64,000 bases of DNA from Magicicada septendecula (GCA_034769895.1 CM068369.1:423547479-423611478); one strand, 5' to 3'. Counted from the stretch's first letter, positions 11,396 to 25,278 are shown. Notes: generated by a model not told the origin, from the sequence alone. Translations and numbers: made by a program.

Positions 11396-13055
11396 GTGAA
11401 GAGAAAGAAAAGGAAGTAAGAACCACTGATACAATTAAAATGAATAAACTTGTGTTGAAATAAAAATAATAAAACCTTTACGCAATACAAAGAGAACCAT
11501 GACCACATAAATATTATAATTAAAGAATTCATTTGGATAAAAAACGAGTGCGAAATAATTTTTGGAAAAGACAAAAAAATAGATATATAAATAAATCAAT
11601 AATATAACTATGATCATCAAAGAAATGTCAATTATAATAAAGACAATTAGAAGAATAATTGCAAGAACATGAAACTAGTAGAATAATTCATGAAAACTAA
11701 GAAAAAACCAAAGTACAAGGAAATATATGCTACCAATGACCAGCAGCAGATTGTGATAACAACAAAAGAATAATAGAGAATTCACACACAAAAAACTTTA
11801 TACTTGATAACTAGTGATAATTATATTAAAAAAGAGCTTCCAACCATGATAAGAATTAAGATATCAGTAGAGCTAACAAGTCAGAAGAATAACTCAGAAG
11901 AAAAATAACTGAGATAGAAATATTAACAAATCTGAACAAATACAAAGTGAGGTATCCAAAGATATTTTTTAATAGTCGTAAAATAGACTATTCTTATATA
12001 ATTGTTATTAATAACTGTCTGTAGATACGTCCAGCAGTATTATTATGTTTTTGAGCAGAGATGAAGTTCCTCTGATCTCAATGAGAAGTGTAGCATGGCC
12101 AGCAGAGTATGTAGCCTACAGTGCCCCTCTGAACTGCCCCAGCTCACGTATTAGGGAATGTTAGGGAATAAATATCCCAAGGATAAAAAACCAAGTTAAG
12201 AAAAAATGAAAAATAAATAATAATGAACCTCAGATGACTATTACTATCAAGGAAAATCAAGTTAAGAATAAAATATATGTAAGCTCAAATATGAAGAAGC
12301 AAAGATAGAAATGGAAAGGAAGTCAAGAAATGTAATTTATAATAAGTATCATAAGCAATTATTTCAGACAAACCAAGTATGATCTGAACTAATCACTTCT
12401 GGAGGAGAGCAATCTGTAGCATGACAGATTATCCACTAAATAAAGAATGCAATGTGATCAGAAATAAAAATCAAGTAAATTAAATATCAAAGAAAAATCC
12501 AAATGAAAACCAATAAGTATCAAAATTAAAATACCATTATAACCTGAAGAAATAATTAATACAGAAAAAGCAACTGTGCAACAAAAATGTGTAATGAAAA
12601 CTAAATTAAAACCTAAAATAAAATAAGGAAATACCCAGGTAGGATAGGAGTAAGTAAGGAAGAACAAACCAACATACATAATGACAATATGAAAGGAAGA
12701 AACGAAGAATGAAGAAGGAAGATACCCAGAACAAACCAACGTACATAATAAAAAGGGAATGAGGTGAAAGATACCAAATAGTAGGAGGAGAAGATTACAA
12801 TACATACTCAAGGGAAACCCAGCAAGGAAAAGGCAAAAACCCCCAAAAGAATTTTAATGTCACATATGAAAGTATAACACCCAAAAACAGAAATGATGTA
12901 AATTAAATGTAAACAAAAGTGTTTAGAGTTATAAGTGGAAGTGCACCCACAAAAGTTATTTTATAAAGAATAAAAAACAAATCTTAACAGTCCTTCATAA
13001 ATAATATCTTGATAATATAAAACTATAAAACTGATTAGTGATAATATCAAAAATT
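11396..13055 (+). other. Non-coding 3' internal region of retrotransposon copy 2
   Basis: Near-identical to 4471-6130; no coding signal on either strand. Confidence 0.6.
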
Positions 13056-13068
13056 AACAGGGGACAAG
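13056..13068 (+). other. Putative polypurine tract, copy 2
   Basis: Same AACAGGGGACAAG immediately before TGTAAG, marking the inferred start of LTR3. Confidence 0.45.
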
Positions 13069-16000
13069 TGTAAGTTATTATATTATAGTAAATAAACTTA
13101 AAGAAGGTGCATTGAATGCTTAAACTTAATAAAAGTGTAACCTTTAAACAACTTTAAAGTTTCAATTTAACTTCAGGAATACTATTTAATAAAATAGTAT
13201 GATGAAAGGCAAAACTAATGTTTCTAATAAAGTGCCACTATTTGTGTAAGAACATTCATTGAAATGAGTATGATAAATAGAGAGTAGGGAGGTAGTAAGT
13301 AAAGTGACAAGGGATACATCCCTGAAATAAAATAAAAAACAGAAAGAACTGTACCCCAGTAATTGTAAGAAACATGTAAAGATGAAGAAACAAATGTTAT
13401 GTTTCTAGAAACCAATGAACTCTATACATCAATGCTGAAAGTAGAGAGTCATGTTCTATAAATTTTAAAATGTTTATTATGTTTAATAATTTTAATCAAG
13501 GATGCAATGTCTGAGGGTGGATACCATTCTTTGATAATAAAATGTTTATTATGAGTTACTAAAAAAAATCAGGACTAGAATGTCTGAGATTAATTACCAT
13601 GTTTTGATGTCAAATAATTATTATGTATTATTAGTTAGAATTCAATACTAAATGTTCTTGTAGTAAAGTAAGGAATTTTTAATTAACACTGTGTTAGAAT
13701 AGAAGGTCGGAAAGGGTATAAACAAGCTATATTAATGAAAAACTTTGAATGTAAAACCAGTTAAAATCTAGGCCAAATGGTAAATCTAAACTACTTTATA
13801 ATTGATAAATCAAGCCCAGTAAACTAATTAAACTGATGAGATTTATGTAAGGTAAATCAGTAACAGAATAATATAATGTAAATTATACTTTAAAAGAATA
13901 TTGTAAAAGGATAGGAAGTATTAGGAGAAAAAATGCAAATGTAATAACTGAGATTTCAAGGTAGGGAGTCATAAATTATTGGATAATATTTAAAAGAATA
14001 ACCAAGTAACAAAATTAAGAGAAATTAAGGGAACATAAACATATTATGTCAATCTTAGATTCAGTACCATCATAAATATAACATATAAAATGGCAACATT
14101 TTGGGGAAGAACAGGAAGTGAAAATTAAGCCTACTTTTTCAAAATGAAAGAAATATAGCATTTTTGATAAAAAACTTTGTAAAACTATCTTATTTGGTAT
14201 CAAATCAAACAGAATGAACTAAAGAAAAAGATTATGTATGTAATGTAAGATTTCCGAATGTAGCGGAAGCCCAAAGAATTTAAAACAATGTATTGCAAAT
14301 ATTAAATTGGCTAAGACTTTGTCAGGAGACGAAGGAAATGAGTTAGTGAATTATTGGACCTTGTCGAGACCACTTAAACGCGATTTGTGCTACTATTAAC
14401 CTATATCGCAAACTAATATGGCGATTGGTATGTAAGCCTAGCCTACAGAAAAATTAGTAAAGTACGGAATTTTGAACTTAAAACGTAAAATCAGTGAGAA
14501 CTATTAATACCACTATTAAATCAAGTAATCAGGAATCGTAATTGAGTGATATAATAAATTAACCAGATTAACTAAATAATTCTTAATAACAAGAAGTGAA
14601 GTGCAAGATTCGACCTTTTAGAACAACATAAATTAAACATAATCACACACATTTAATCGCAGTGAATCACAAGACACTAAACCAGAACCATACTACTAAC
14701 ACCAGAAAGGATAATTGTTATATTACGTTTATTACTGATAATAAAATATACGATATAACGTCTCTACTTAGGCAATAATTTCAAAGGTCGGGCGCCATCT
14801 TGATTAGCAAGAAAATAAATATAGACGTAAATAACTTTGTTTTTTACTTACCTTTACAAGTTACTATAGGGCAGGAATTCGTTTAAGTGAACTTTTGAGT
14901 AGCGGAAATTGTTATTTGAAATAATAATACCTGTTTAAAATTGTTACCAATGAGATTACCCAATTTATTTATATACGTATAAGTACATCTTACGCCATGG
15001 GGCGTTTATCAAACATCAAAATTTTAACCCTCCAAAATAAACATTAAACATGAAACATTGATATATGATTATTAAACATTGAAATCGTATAAATATCTAG
15101 CACAACCCAGCATGATGTAAATCACTCTCTCTCTCTCACTCTCTCTCTCTCACGCTCTGGTACAATTTTATTTTATTATTGAGCTCATATTTTAAATAAA
15201 ATATTTTATTGATTTAGAATTGGTCATTATGAATTTTGAATGAATGTACTGAGTGAATGTTAGAACGTTCTCACCAAATTTGACCGCTACTGAGCTGCGG
15301 TTGTTCGTACGGTAAAACATCGCACACCGCGAGTTTACCGATTGCTACCGGTCACATTCTGAATTATTACACCTTACCAAATGGTAAGGTGTCACTGTTG
15401 ATGAACACTTTTGTAATTAACCACTTTTGTTGGTGTAACAGTTAAAATTTACACCCGGTGAACCCCCTTGCCGGCCGGCTACGTTCACGCTCTAGAAGGA
15501 AATGACCAAAACTCTTTGTTTCACATTGCGTAGGTAGGGTAAAACTACGTCATTAGGCTATTGTTCATCTCGCCAAGCCTTGATTTGTTTACGGAAATAC
15601 ATTCCTCACCGCTGACGTCATCAGGGCTCATCGCTTTATCTCGGTATGCGACATACGTTTTTTGCTGTTTTGTCGTTCCGCAATGAAAAACGGTCAGAAT
15701 CCTGTCAATTCACATTTGTGTGTTATAAAATATTTATATAGTCCACTCACCACAGCTTCACAGGGATTATGAAATATTTAAATAATTATTACCAAATTGT
15801 TAAAAATAAATGAATACAATAATTATGGTCTTTTGTACCATGTTTTTTATTAATTTATTATTGCACCAGAATTGTACCATCACATAATCACAATTGCGGA
15901 GACGAGGAAACACTGAAAAGGCACCATTTATTGGAAGAAAATTTCGTCGAGCTGAATACGTTTAACACATGCAGTCCATGAGCCGCCATCTTTGACTCCC

Positions 16001-16680
16001 AGCATTCAACGCGAGCAATTACCAACATAGTTATCAAGCCTTCGATAGTTCGCATTTTTCTTTAATAAACATTATATAATAATTAATAACTTTGTCAATT
16101 TAAAATATTAAGCTTTTTATTTGTAAGTGTTATACTTTAATGACCTTACCCTTCTCTGACTATATAAAATAACCGTTCAAAGAACCAAATAATTATTATA
16201 AAATAAACAGATGTAAACATTAATCGATGCCCTGAGATAAGAGTCGATACCAACTGTTGAATTATCGATTTAATATCGATCTATTAAATAATTGTTAATA
16301 AATTTTGACTTATATTTATTTCAAAAAAACTATCATTAGCATAACATAAGAGAATATTTAACCAACGGACTACACGAAAGGCGGCAGATAACAAGGAGAA
16401 TGGAGAATCCTATCGGAAGAAGAAGAACCGCTAATCGATCAGCGCTGTAGACAATCCGGTTAACGTGGAACTTAATTCTAATTACCAAAAGGTGATATAA
16501 TTGACAAAAGAGTAATAACAGAGTTAAAATTTTTACACCAACACATCATGAAAATTAAATACTAAATAATAAAAACAAAAACAATATTTTCAAAAAATTT
16601 CAAAAACACCAAAATTTTATTTTTGGTAAACACATAAAATTTTTTATTTTGTAAACAGAAATCATTATTATTTCGTTACA
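13069..16680 (+). repeat. LTR3 (terminal 3' LTR of the array)
   Basis: It ends at 16680 in TTTCGTTACA, followed by foreign sequence rather than a primer-binding site. It differs from LTR1 and LTR2 in three ways: no palindromic element (empty site near 16345), a 57-bp deletion near 14241, and a 1169-bp LTR-like insertion (14716-15884). Confidence 0.8.
14712..15888 (+). mobile_element. Solo LTR inserted in LTR3
   Basis: A 1169-bp insertion (14716-15884) starts TGTTATA and ends ATCACA, flanked by a 4-bp duplication TAAT (14712-14715, 15885-15888). The same site in LTR1 and LTR2 reads continuously (GGATAATCACAA). TG...CA ends plus a 4-bp duplication and no coding region fit a solo LTR of a different LTR retrotransposon. 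It includes a short CT-rich tract near 15124-15155. The strand of the parent element is not determined. Confidence 0.75.
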
Positions 16681-16987
16681 ATATGTGTACAATGTTATCG
16701 GCAACAAAGAAGTAGTTTTTGTTAAAATTCCTTCCCGGGATATTTGGCCGTAGTCCAATGTTTTCTACAAAACCAGACGTTTCAGCAATGCCATCGACTT
16801 CCATCATCAGTGAAAATCGAGTGCGATAACGTAAGGTGGTATACGTTAGTGACCACAGTACTGTGGTTAAGGCTGAAGCAGTAAGTAGAAAGAAGTAGTT
16901 TCTATGGTAATATTTCATTTCGAAAATGATTTTAAATATAAATCTTAGAACATGGAAGTTATGTATGGTTCTCCATACCGATATTTT
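16681..16987 (-). repeat. Hammerhead-bearing terminal repeat of the composite element, left copy
   Basis: The sequence from ATATGTGTAC to CCATACCGATATTTT recurs in part at 19545-19720 (same orientation), at 26420-26710 (opposite) and as a fragment at 23222-23380. It contains a hammerhead-like core on the minus strand (16773-16813). I read it as a Penelope-like terminal repeat. The gypsy array is inserted at its edge, so its outer part should lie beyond the left end of the array, outside the window. Confidence 0.6.
16773..16813 (-). ncRNA. Hammerhead-like core in composite element (left terminal repeat)
   Basis: Minus strand: TCA, CTGATGA (16804-16810), extra T, a weakened stem II (GG..GT against AT..CT, mutated), GAA, palindromic ACGT, C, TGG. 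Stem I is only about 3 bp. Probably decayed. Confidence 0.5.
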
Positions 16988-17300
16988 CTATGGCAAACGA
17001 TAACAGCCGCAAATTCAAACAGAATCAAATGATGTTTTGCATACAGCCCTGTATTGTAGAGTTCTCAATACCTTTTGGTGCTGGTGAAGATCGGTTAAGG
17101 GAGAGGGGTAGTTTACCTGCAACATTTTATGTTTTAACAAGGGTAATTTTTTATATGACGAACGATAACTGCCGTAAATTCAAACAGAATCAACTACATT
17201 TTTGCACACTTTCCTGAGTTGTAGAGAACTCAAGGTCTGTTGATTTTGGTGAAGATCGGTTAAGGGAAAGGGGTACTTTACCAGCAACATTTTATTAATA
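16988..17300 (+). repeat. ~165-bp satellite-like repeats, first block (forward)
   Basis: About two monomers of the form ATGGCAAACGATAAC..GCCGCAAATTCAAACAGAATC..GAAGATCGGTTAAGGG..TTACCTGCAACATTTTATG. Short open frames across monomers are by-products of the repeat. Confidence 0.75.
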
Positions 17301-17845
17301 TTTATTTTATCCTCTAAAGAAAGTCCGGTAAAATTTGTTTTTATTAAGACACTGACTATTCATGTTTGTAGGCGACACGTGACACAAAACACAAAAACAC
17401 GTATGATAAATGTAAACTGACGATCAACGAATGGCACACCGACACTTCTGTTAAAAACTGGCACAGGCCACTCAGAACTAGCAGCCCAAACACATGGTTT
17501 ATTAAACGGTGATATTCACTATGACGTCACATAGCATGTCACGTAGTCATGGCAACCAGACCGCAAGTCTCTTCGCGGCCCTACCTACTACCTGCAAGAC
17601 AGATAAATACTTCCATTCTAATCTAAATTAACGCTTAAAAAACATTGCTCATCCTTTATCTTTAAAATAAACAAGAGACAAAGGACAGACAGTTATCTAT
17701 GGTAATGTGATTTAATTTTTTTTTTTACTTCCATGTTCCTTGAGAAAATGGAAGAATGGTGATGGCAAAAAAAATCGTGTTCGAGAGATTATTGCAGATT
17801 CTGATTGTACTACACTCAAAACATGAAAAAAAGTCGTTTTTTGAA

Positions 17846-17901
<56 letters not shown>

Positions 17902-17930
17902 ATTTTTTTTCTATGGCAAATGATAACAGA
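17301..17930 (+). other. Interruption of the satellite array with (TG)n tract
   Basis: About 400 bp of sequence seen nowhere else in the window (17330-17700) is followed by the composite's tail segment (17717-17848: TACTTCCATGTTCC..GATGGCAAAA..GAGAGATTATTGCAG) and then (TG)n at 17849-17900. The tail-plus-microsatellite arrangement recurs in reverse at 24718-25030 and 38541-38690. Confidence 0.6.
17849..17900 (+). repeat. (TG)n microsatellite, ~26 units
   Basis: Uninterrupted TG dinucleotides between the composite's tail segment and the satellite array. Confidence 0.95.
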
Positions 17931-19385
17931 CGCAAATTCAAACAGAATCAAATAATTTTTTGCACACAGCTCTGATTTGTAGAGTACTCACGATCTATTG
18001 TTTTTTATGAAGATCGGTTGAGGGAAAGGGGTAGTTTACCTGCAACATTTTTTTTATCAAGGGTAATTTTTTTTTCTATGGCAAACGATAAAAGCCGCAA
18101 ATTCAAACAGAATCAAATAATGTTTTGCATACAGCCCTGAATTGTAGAGTTCTCAGGACCTGTTGTTTCTGGTGAAGATCGGTTAAGGGAAAGGGGTAGT
18201 TTACCAGCAACATTTTGTTTTAAAAGGGTATTTTCTATGGCAAACGATAAGAGCCGCAAATTCAAACAGAATCAAATAATGTTTTGGATCCTGGCCTGAA
18301 TTGTAGAGTTCTCAAGATCTGTTGGTTTTGGTGAAGATCGGTTAAGGGAAAGGGGTAGTTTATCTGCAACATTTTATGTTTTAACAAGGATAATTTTTTC
18401 AATGACGAACGACAAATGCCGTAAATTCAAACAAAATCAAGTACTTTTTTGCATACCTTTTTGAATTATATAGAACTCAAGGTCTATTGATTTTGTTGAA
18501 GATCGGTTAAGGGAAAGGGGTAGTTTACCTGCAACATTTTATGTTTTAACAAGGGTAATGTTTTCTATGACGAACGATAACTGCCGTAAATTCAAAGAGA
18601 ATCAAATAATGTTTCGCATACAGCCCTGAATTGTAGAGTTATCAAGACCTGATGGTTTTGGTGAAGATCGGTTAAGGGAAAGGGGTAGTTTACCTGCAAC
18701 GTTTTTTATCAAGGGTAATTTTTTTCTATGGCAAACGATAACAGCCACAAATTCAAACAGAATCAAATAATGTTTTGCATACAGCCCTGAATTGTATAGA
18801 GTTCTCAAGACCTGTTGGTGTTGGTGAAGATCGGTTAAGGGAAAGGGGTAGTTTACCTGCAACATTTTATGTTTTAACAAGGGTAATTTTTTATATGACA
18901 AATGATAACTGCCGTAAATTCAAACAGAATCAACTACGTTTTTGCATGCCTTTTTGAATTAAAGAGAACTCAAGGTCTGTTGATTTTGTTGAAGATCAGT
19001 TAAGGGAAAGGGGTAGTTTACCAGCAACATTTTATGTTTTAAGAAGGGTAATTTTGTTTTGTTTTTTACGAAAAATAACTGCCGTAAATTCAAAGAGAAT
19101 CAAATAATTTCTTGCATACGTTCCTGAATTGTAGAGAACTCAAGGCCTATTGATTTTGGTGAAGATCGGTTAAGGGAAAGGGGTAGTTTACCTGCAACAT
19201 TTTATGTTGTAACAAGAGAAATGTTTTCATGACGAACGATAACTGCCGCACATTCAAACAGAATCAAATATTTTTTTGCATGCATCCCTGCATTGTAGAG
19301 GACTGAAGGTCTATTGATTTTGGTGAAGATCAGTTTAGAGAAAGGGGTAGTTTACCTGCAACATTTTATGTTTGAACAAGTGTAA
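17905..19385 (+). repeat. ~165-bp satellite-like array, main block (forward)
   Basis: About nine tandem monomers. The marker GATCGGTTAAGGG (or GATCAGTT variants) recurs near 18012, 18174, 18332, 18497, 18662, 18828, 18990, 19164 and 19327, a spacing of 158-174 bp. Monomers have diverged by point changes and small indels. No coding potential is maintained. Confidence 0.85.
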
Positions 19386-19730
19386 AGTACTTAATTTTGA
19401 TAAATAAAATATCCTGATAAGAAGCTCATAATAATCCACTGTAGAAACGTAGATGAAATATCTATAAATGAAGAGGTTAGGTGAATGAGGTGGGGGTAAT
19501 TTTCTATTAATGAAAATTATAGTTGAATGGGGAAGGGAGAATTGTTTATATGTGTACTACGTTATCGGCAACAAAGAAGTAGTTCTTTGTTAAAATTCCT
19601 TCCCGGGCTGTTTAGCTGTAGTCCAATGTTTTCTGCAAAACCAGACTTTTCGGCAGTTCCATCGACTGCCATCATCAGTGAAAATCGAGTGCGAAAACGT
19701 GAGGTGGTTATAGCTATCACAAATTTTCAA
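19386..19730 (-). repeat. Hammerhead-bearing terminal repeat of the composite element, right copy (truncated)
   Basis: A linker (TTGATAAATAAAATATCCTG.. to GAGGTGGGGG) is followed by the terminal repeat beginning TTATATGTGTACTACG, a direct repeat of 16681 onward. It breaks off after GTGAGGTGGTTA, before the CCATACCGAT part. The same linker and terminal repeat, inverted and complete, are at 26420-26890. Confidence 0.6.
19641..19681 (-). ncRNA. Hammerhead-like core in composite element (right terminal repeat)
   Basis: Minus strand: CTGATGA (19672-19678), extra T, a perfect 6-bp stem II GGCAGT/ACTGCC, GAA, AAGT (palindrome lost), C, TGG. Best stem II of this family but a damaged stem III. Confidence 0.5.
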
Positions 19731-22700
19731 ATTTATAAATTTTCTGATCGAGCAGTGCATTCTCACCAGTCAGGTCACCAACCCAAACCAGAGCAATAAA
19801 TAAAGGCAATTAAGAACACGTCAACCCGACGCCAGCTACGAGACAATAAGACAACGTTTAACTTAATGCAACAAAGGAAATTGGGATCGACTTTGACAGA
19901 CCAAACTCAACTCAAATTTACGACATCATAACAAACCGAACAAAGAGCAGAGTCCAGTGATACAAGTACGCAGAAATTGTAACGAGGGGACGCTGTAGGT
20001 TAAGCCAACACGTGTGAACGTAAGAAAAGGGATACTGGATACTCACTGACAAAGGATTTAGAAAGTCTCGATAGTACAGAGACAATACAGCGAATACCCA
20101 GTGAATACATACGACCATGTCGCACAGCATGAAAACAACGCCAGAGTGACAACTTATATTTATGACGAGAAATCGTGGAGGCAACTCAGAGTGACAGCGA
20201 GCGAGAAGTTATTAATTGGTAGAAAAAACGGGGTGGAAGTTGAAAAATGAACAGGACGCAACGGATTCTTAGCGAGGGTGTAACAATAAACCTTGGGAAA
20301 CTCACGAAACAAAGGTTTGACAGACAGGCGAACAATTACTTTATATTCTTAGAAAGAGTGCGATGTCCTTAGCTGTGTACTTCAGGGGATGTTCAACAGC
20401 CAACCAGAGGTTAGCATCTTTCGAAGAAGTAAGTGGAGAGGACTGTTGTCATGGTGACAACCAGGGCAGCAAATCAGAGAGTTGAAAACCAAAGATCATT
20501 AAAGTGGAAGGAACATGTGACCCAGGACGGGGTAAGTCTGGAACCTATCAGGATCAACCGAAGGCGTCGAAGGCAGAAGATTTCATTGTGGTAGAAAACG
20601 TTTGATGAAAACGGTTTGCAGAGTACACGAGGCTCTCAGTCTCATAAAATTTTGTGCTCGGTTTTATTAACTCAGTTCTACACAATTTTACCTCGGTCTT
20701 ATAAAATTTTATCTCAGTATTGCACAGTTTATTTACTTAGTTACTTTAACTTTTGAACGTGCGAAGTTATCTAAGTATCGTTATACTTTCGAGTTCAGTA
20801 CTATAAACTTTAAAGTATTATTCATTATTCGACATTATGGAACTTAGAAACTTTTAACAAGTGAAGTTACATCTCAATAATAGAACTTTTGTGTATCAAC
20901 TTCGGACATTGTGATTCGTATCATAAACTTAACTTGATTCAGACTTAATTATTCTAGTTGTGCAGACTCATGAATGATAAGAGAACTCAATGTTCATAAA
21001 CACAAGTGTATAACATAACACACATTCACGACCAAGCTAAGTAGAACATGAACAGTTAGATGAAGCATCTTTGTAATAGACATTTGAACACAACCCACTA
21101 ATGATGGTTGTATCTACACTACACAGAACTATATAAACTGTTAGTAAAGACAGGTTACATCAACACCACACCACGTACGCCGCGAGTGAATTCTCATCGC
21201 AAGTTTCAAAGTGATAGTGAAAACATCCAATCAACGGAGCGAGCACACATGGAGTCACCAGTAAGCAGGAAATTTCACCGATGGATTATTGGATATTCTA
21301 AAATGTCAAGTTAAGTCTTCATGATTTTAATATTATAATAATACTGCTGCTCTGTCTCTTTTCCAAGAACCAACACCTTTGAGAAATTGTATGATCATTT
21401 AGTAAAGATAATGTTAAAATATATTTTGAATATAAAAGCTACTCATCTGAGACACATAATGAACGCATTAGTTTAGGGTGAATAATATTTGATTTGTCTA
21501 TGTTTTGTGTATGTTTATCTATGTCATGTTGTATGTTATGTTTTCAGCCATCAATGAAGACAGATTTATATTGTGATTTATGTTTTATATGTTTCTGAAT
21601 GTATTTTCAGGTAATGATTTATGTATGTGTTTCGGAAGTTAACTTGAGTAATGTGTAATAAACAAGCATTCTATTTGTTATATATTGCAATGAAACACAT
21701 GATCCTGATAAGCAGGGCAAGCTTATATAATACACAGACTATGAACATTCATGTTTAAATTGGTAGTTTGTTAGTGTACGCGCGTGCGCGAGTGATAAAC
21801 GTTTCCCCGGCTGTGCGTGAATAAATTATCGTTGTGTTATGACACTGAACTGAACATAGACAAATGTATTCGCTACAATCCCTGTATATTTCTGGCTGTT
21901 AGTTGACATTCATATATGATCTTATTAAAGTATGCAGTTATGCATGAGATAAGGGTATTCTGTGATTACCAGCTATGCATGCTCTTACAAAGTTAATGCA
22001 CTTTACAGCATGAAAAGTTGCATGTCATGTTGTATGTAACCATGTGACTTCCTTCCACCAATTAAATGCTGGAAGGTAGTCGGAAATTTTCTTAAGCCTG
22101 TTGTTATACAGGCAGTTCTTCTCTACCAGCTATCACGATCGGGTCGCGCAGTTCTTGTTCAAGATTTTCCGCTTGCAAGAATCTGTAAAGACTATTCGGC
22201 GGTAGTAACGCGTGCGAAGACTCAGAACAGTTGAATATTACCTCTTTACTCACGGCATTATTACTAAAGCATTACGTGTATAATAAGTGAGCTTGAACTG
22301 TGTCACTGTGTGAGATTTTCTGCAGTGCCAGTAAAATTTAATAATTACGTAGTTGTAAATTTTATCATCAAGAAGTTTCCGTGTTAGTGGAAGATTTCCG
22401 CATAGGGAGGTCTGCTGATCGCGGTAGACCCTGTGATTCGCGTGAACACTTGAAGAGTCCGGAGTGGTATACGTTTAATATACCGTTGTTATATAAAACT
22501 CACTGTTACCTGAGATACTTGTAAGTTATAAACTCTATATGAAATTTAACCAATAATATCCATAGAACCGTTGTGGTGTGCGAAGTGTCTGTGTCATCGT
22601 GGGAACTACAGGACACCAGCCCAGCTGAAAGCGTTTCCAGGGTGAATCGTCTATCATCAATAAGCCATGCCTGACGACTCAACAACGCAGCAAAGCCCCT

Positions 22701-23221
22701 CCCCCTTCTCTTCAGCAACATCATCGTGGGAATCATCACTTATGTAACGTATCACATCATGTGTATGAACAGTGATTAACACTTTATAAGACTATATATC
22801 AAACACTACCATTATTATACTTATCAAATATACCATATAAACAATTACATGTGTCTTGTGCAATAAATAATCTTAAACCCTTCAATATAGACTTGTGCTT
22901 TAAGATACACATACTACCATATGCTATGCGCCAATAGTTTAGTAATTTGTGTTGTCGCAATACATATATATATATTTTATGCGTTCATTATTGTTCCAAA
23001 CCTTAACATCAAAAGACATTAACGTCAATTGATTTGTTTGATAAATTTTCTTATATTGTTTTAATAACAACAAAATATAGAGCCTCATTATTTATGCTAA
23101 TTAGTAATGGATACATTCAGTGATTAGATTGATTAATAGTATTTGCATAATCAGATTAACTAGTCACATTTTATAATTTAATTGAATAATTAAATTTTGC
23201 ATAAATTAGCATAATTATCGT
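19731..23221. other. Unassigned stretch, no gene found
   Basis: About 3.5 kb without a convincing coding region on either strand; open frames are under 90 codons with no recognisable domain. It includes a GC-richer block at about 22010-22800 that resembles an LTR or promoter in texture but for which I found no matching ends or target duplication. If DYNC2H1 continues leftward, this is intronic. Confidence 0.4.
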
Positions 23222-23380
23222 TAAATGGTATACGTTAGTGACCACAGTACTGTGGTTAAGGCTGAAGCAATAAGTAGAAAGAAGTAGTTTCTATAGAAAT
23301 ATTTCATTTTGAATATGATTTTAAATATAAATCTTAGAACATGGAAGTCATGTATGGTTCTCCATACCGATATTTATAAA
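23222..23380 (-). repeat. Fragment of the composite-element terminal repeat
   Basis: It matches 16849-16985 (GGTATACGTTAGTGACCACAG to CCATACCGATATTT) but lacks the hammerhead part. A short piece related to the other edge (GTGTACTACATTATTGAC..AAGAAGTAGTTT) follows at 23430-23465. Confidence 0.7.
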
Positions 23381-23639
23381 TTAAAATGGTAGCTGATGAT
23401 GGAGGAGGTAAATTTTTATAAGTTTTATATGTGTACTACATTATTGACAAAAAAGAAGTAGTTTCTATAGAAACATTTCATTTCACTTTAACAAAATTCT
23501 ATATTTTTCATTTTAATTTAAATCACGTATGAGTGAAAATATATCGTTCCTGGCAGGCAAGCATATCTCAATTATGTAATGTTTACTTTTCCAAAGTTTT
23601 ATTATTGTGATTACTGCAATAAAAAGGCCGGCAGGACAC

Positions 23640-23641
<2 letters not shown>

Positions 23642-23696
<55 letters not shown>
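23642..23696 (+). repeat. (AC)n microsatellite, ~27 units
   Basis: Uninterrupted AC repeat; it produces spurious Thr-His and Cys-Val frames on both strands. Confidence 0.95.
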
Positions 23697-23700
<4 letters not shown>

Positions 23701-24437
23701 ATTCACATTATTTCTGGCCTCACGCATGTTTACCCACACCAACACAACGCGTGCAAACCGAAAAGGTGGACATCGATTTGCTTCCTGTGGATCGCTAGGC
23801 AGTGTTGTTGTATTACAGCAATTAATACAATCTGTGTACTTATTTCTATTATGATATGAGAATTATAAACTAATATGTGCATGTGTGTATGTATGAAAAA
23901 TATATAAATATTTTTCTCCTTTGGAAAATTGTTTGCCCCTCCTTGAAAATATTTTGACCTCCCTGATGGCTTGTTATTTACTAGCCTGTGTGCAATATAG
24001 CGTTATGACATGGATCAGAATGGTGAGTGTTAAACAGGAGACACAAACGTATTAAGGAAGAAATGTTTTGCTGAGAAATTTATAATTATACGGGTGAACA
24101 GAACAATCGTTCAGGAAATCAGAAGACAAATGGAAAGAAAGAAAGAAATCAAGACTCGATTTTAAAAAAGAAAAATGACTAGTATAGTATTGACAGGAAA
24201 GACTTTGATAACACTACTGTATAGACATCCCTCGGCCCCTCGCAGTGAGAGTCCAATTTCATTACAGGAATCAGATCGCAGCTACCTTTAGCTAGCTCTT
24301 CGTTCGACCTACAGACATTTTATCCAAAAGTACAGTCCTTCCTCACGAAGGTTGAGGATAATCCACCTGACATGGTGATACCATTTTAGCTGATGGGTAA
24401 TTTCTTCAGAACTCAAGCATCCACTTATTTAGTTAAT
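23697..24437. other. Unassigned stretch
   Basis: No coding region or named repeat was recognised between the AC tract and the next composite fragment. Confidence 0.4.
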
Positions 24438-25030
<593 letters not shown>

Positions 25031-25278
25031 GGATTATTCTATGTGAATTGTTATCTATATTTTAGCTAATACAAATTTAATGCGGATTATGACTGGAATT
25101 TCAGTGAGACTATACAATTAAATTTTGCTAAGTGCTCAACCCTAGTGAGTTACAGATTCAAGATGGTTTTGTTGGATAATGTGGTTTAATTTTATTGTGG
25201 AATTCTGTCCCGGAATTCATTATAATCAGCTGAACACAAATTACACAATGAAAGGAAACACATAAAAATAATACTCAC

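Larger units (their letters stand above)
1..16680 (+). mobile_element. Tandem LTR-retrotransposon array, LTR-int-LTR-int-LTR (Ty3/gypsy-like, non-autonomous)
   Basis: The sequence at position 1 recurs at 6929 and again at 13855 with very few differences, giving periods of 6928 and 6926 bp. The third copy stops at 16680 in TTACA, exactly where copies 1 and 2 reach the LTR/primer-binding-site border. I therefore read it as LTR1 (5' part outside the window), internal 1 (2229-6143), LTR2 (6144-9156), internal 2 (9157-13068) and LTR3 (13069-16680). The layout fits unequal recombination between LTRs. The internal regions carry gag and only the tail of integrase; there is no protease, reverse transcriptase or RNase H. 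The array sits in a hammerhead-bearing composite repeat whose sequence resumes at 16681. LTR starts are inferred from a purine-rich tract followed by TGTAAG and are less certain than LTR ends. Confidence 0.85.

Noticed and set aside
16988-19385. CRISPR-like array
   Set aside because: The ~165-bp repeats have no unique spacers, and the genome is eukaryotic; this is a satellite-type tandem array.
22010-22800. Possible solo LTR or promoter
   Set aside because: The texture is suggestive, but I could not find paired TG/CA ends with a target duplication or a second copy in the window.
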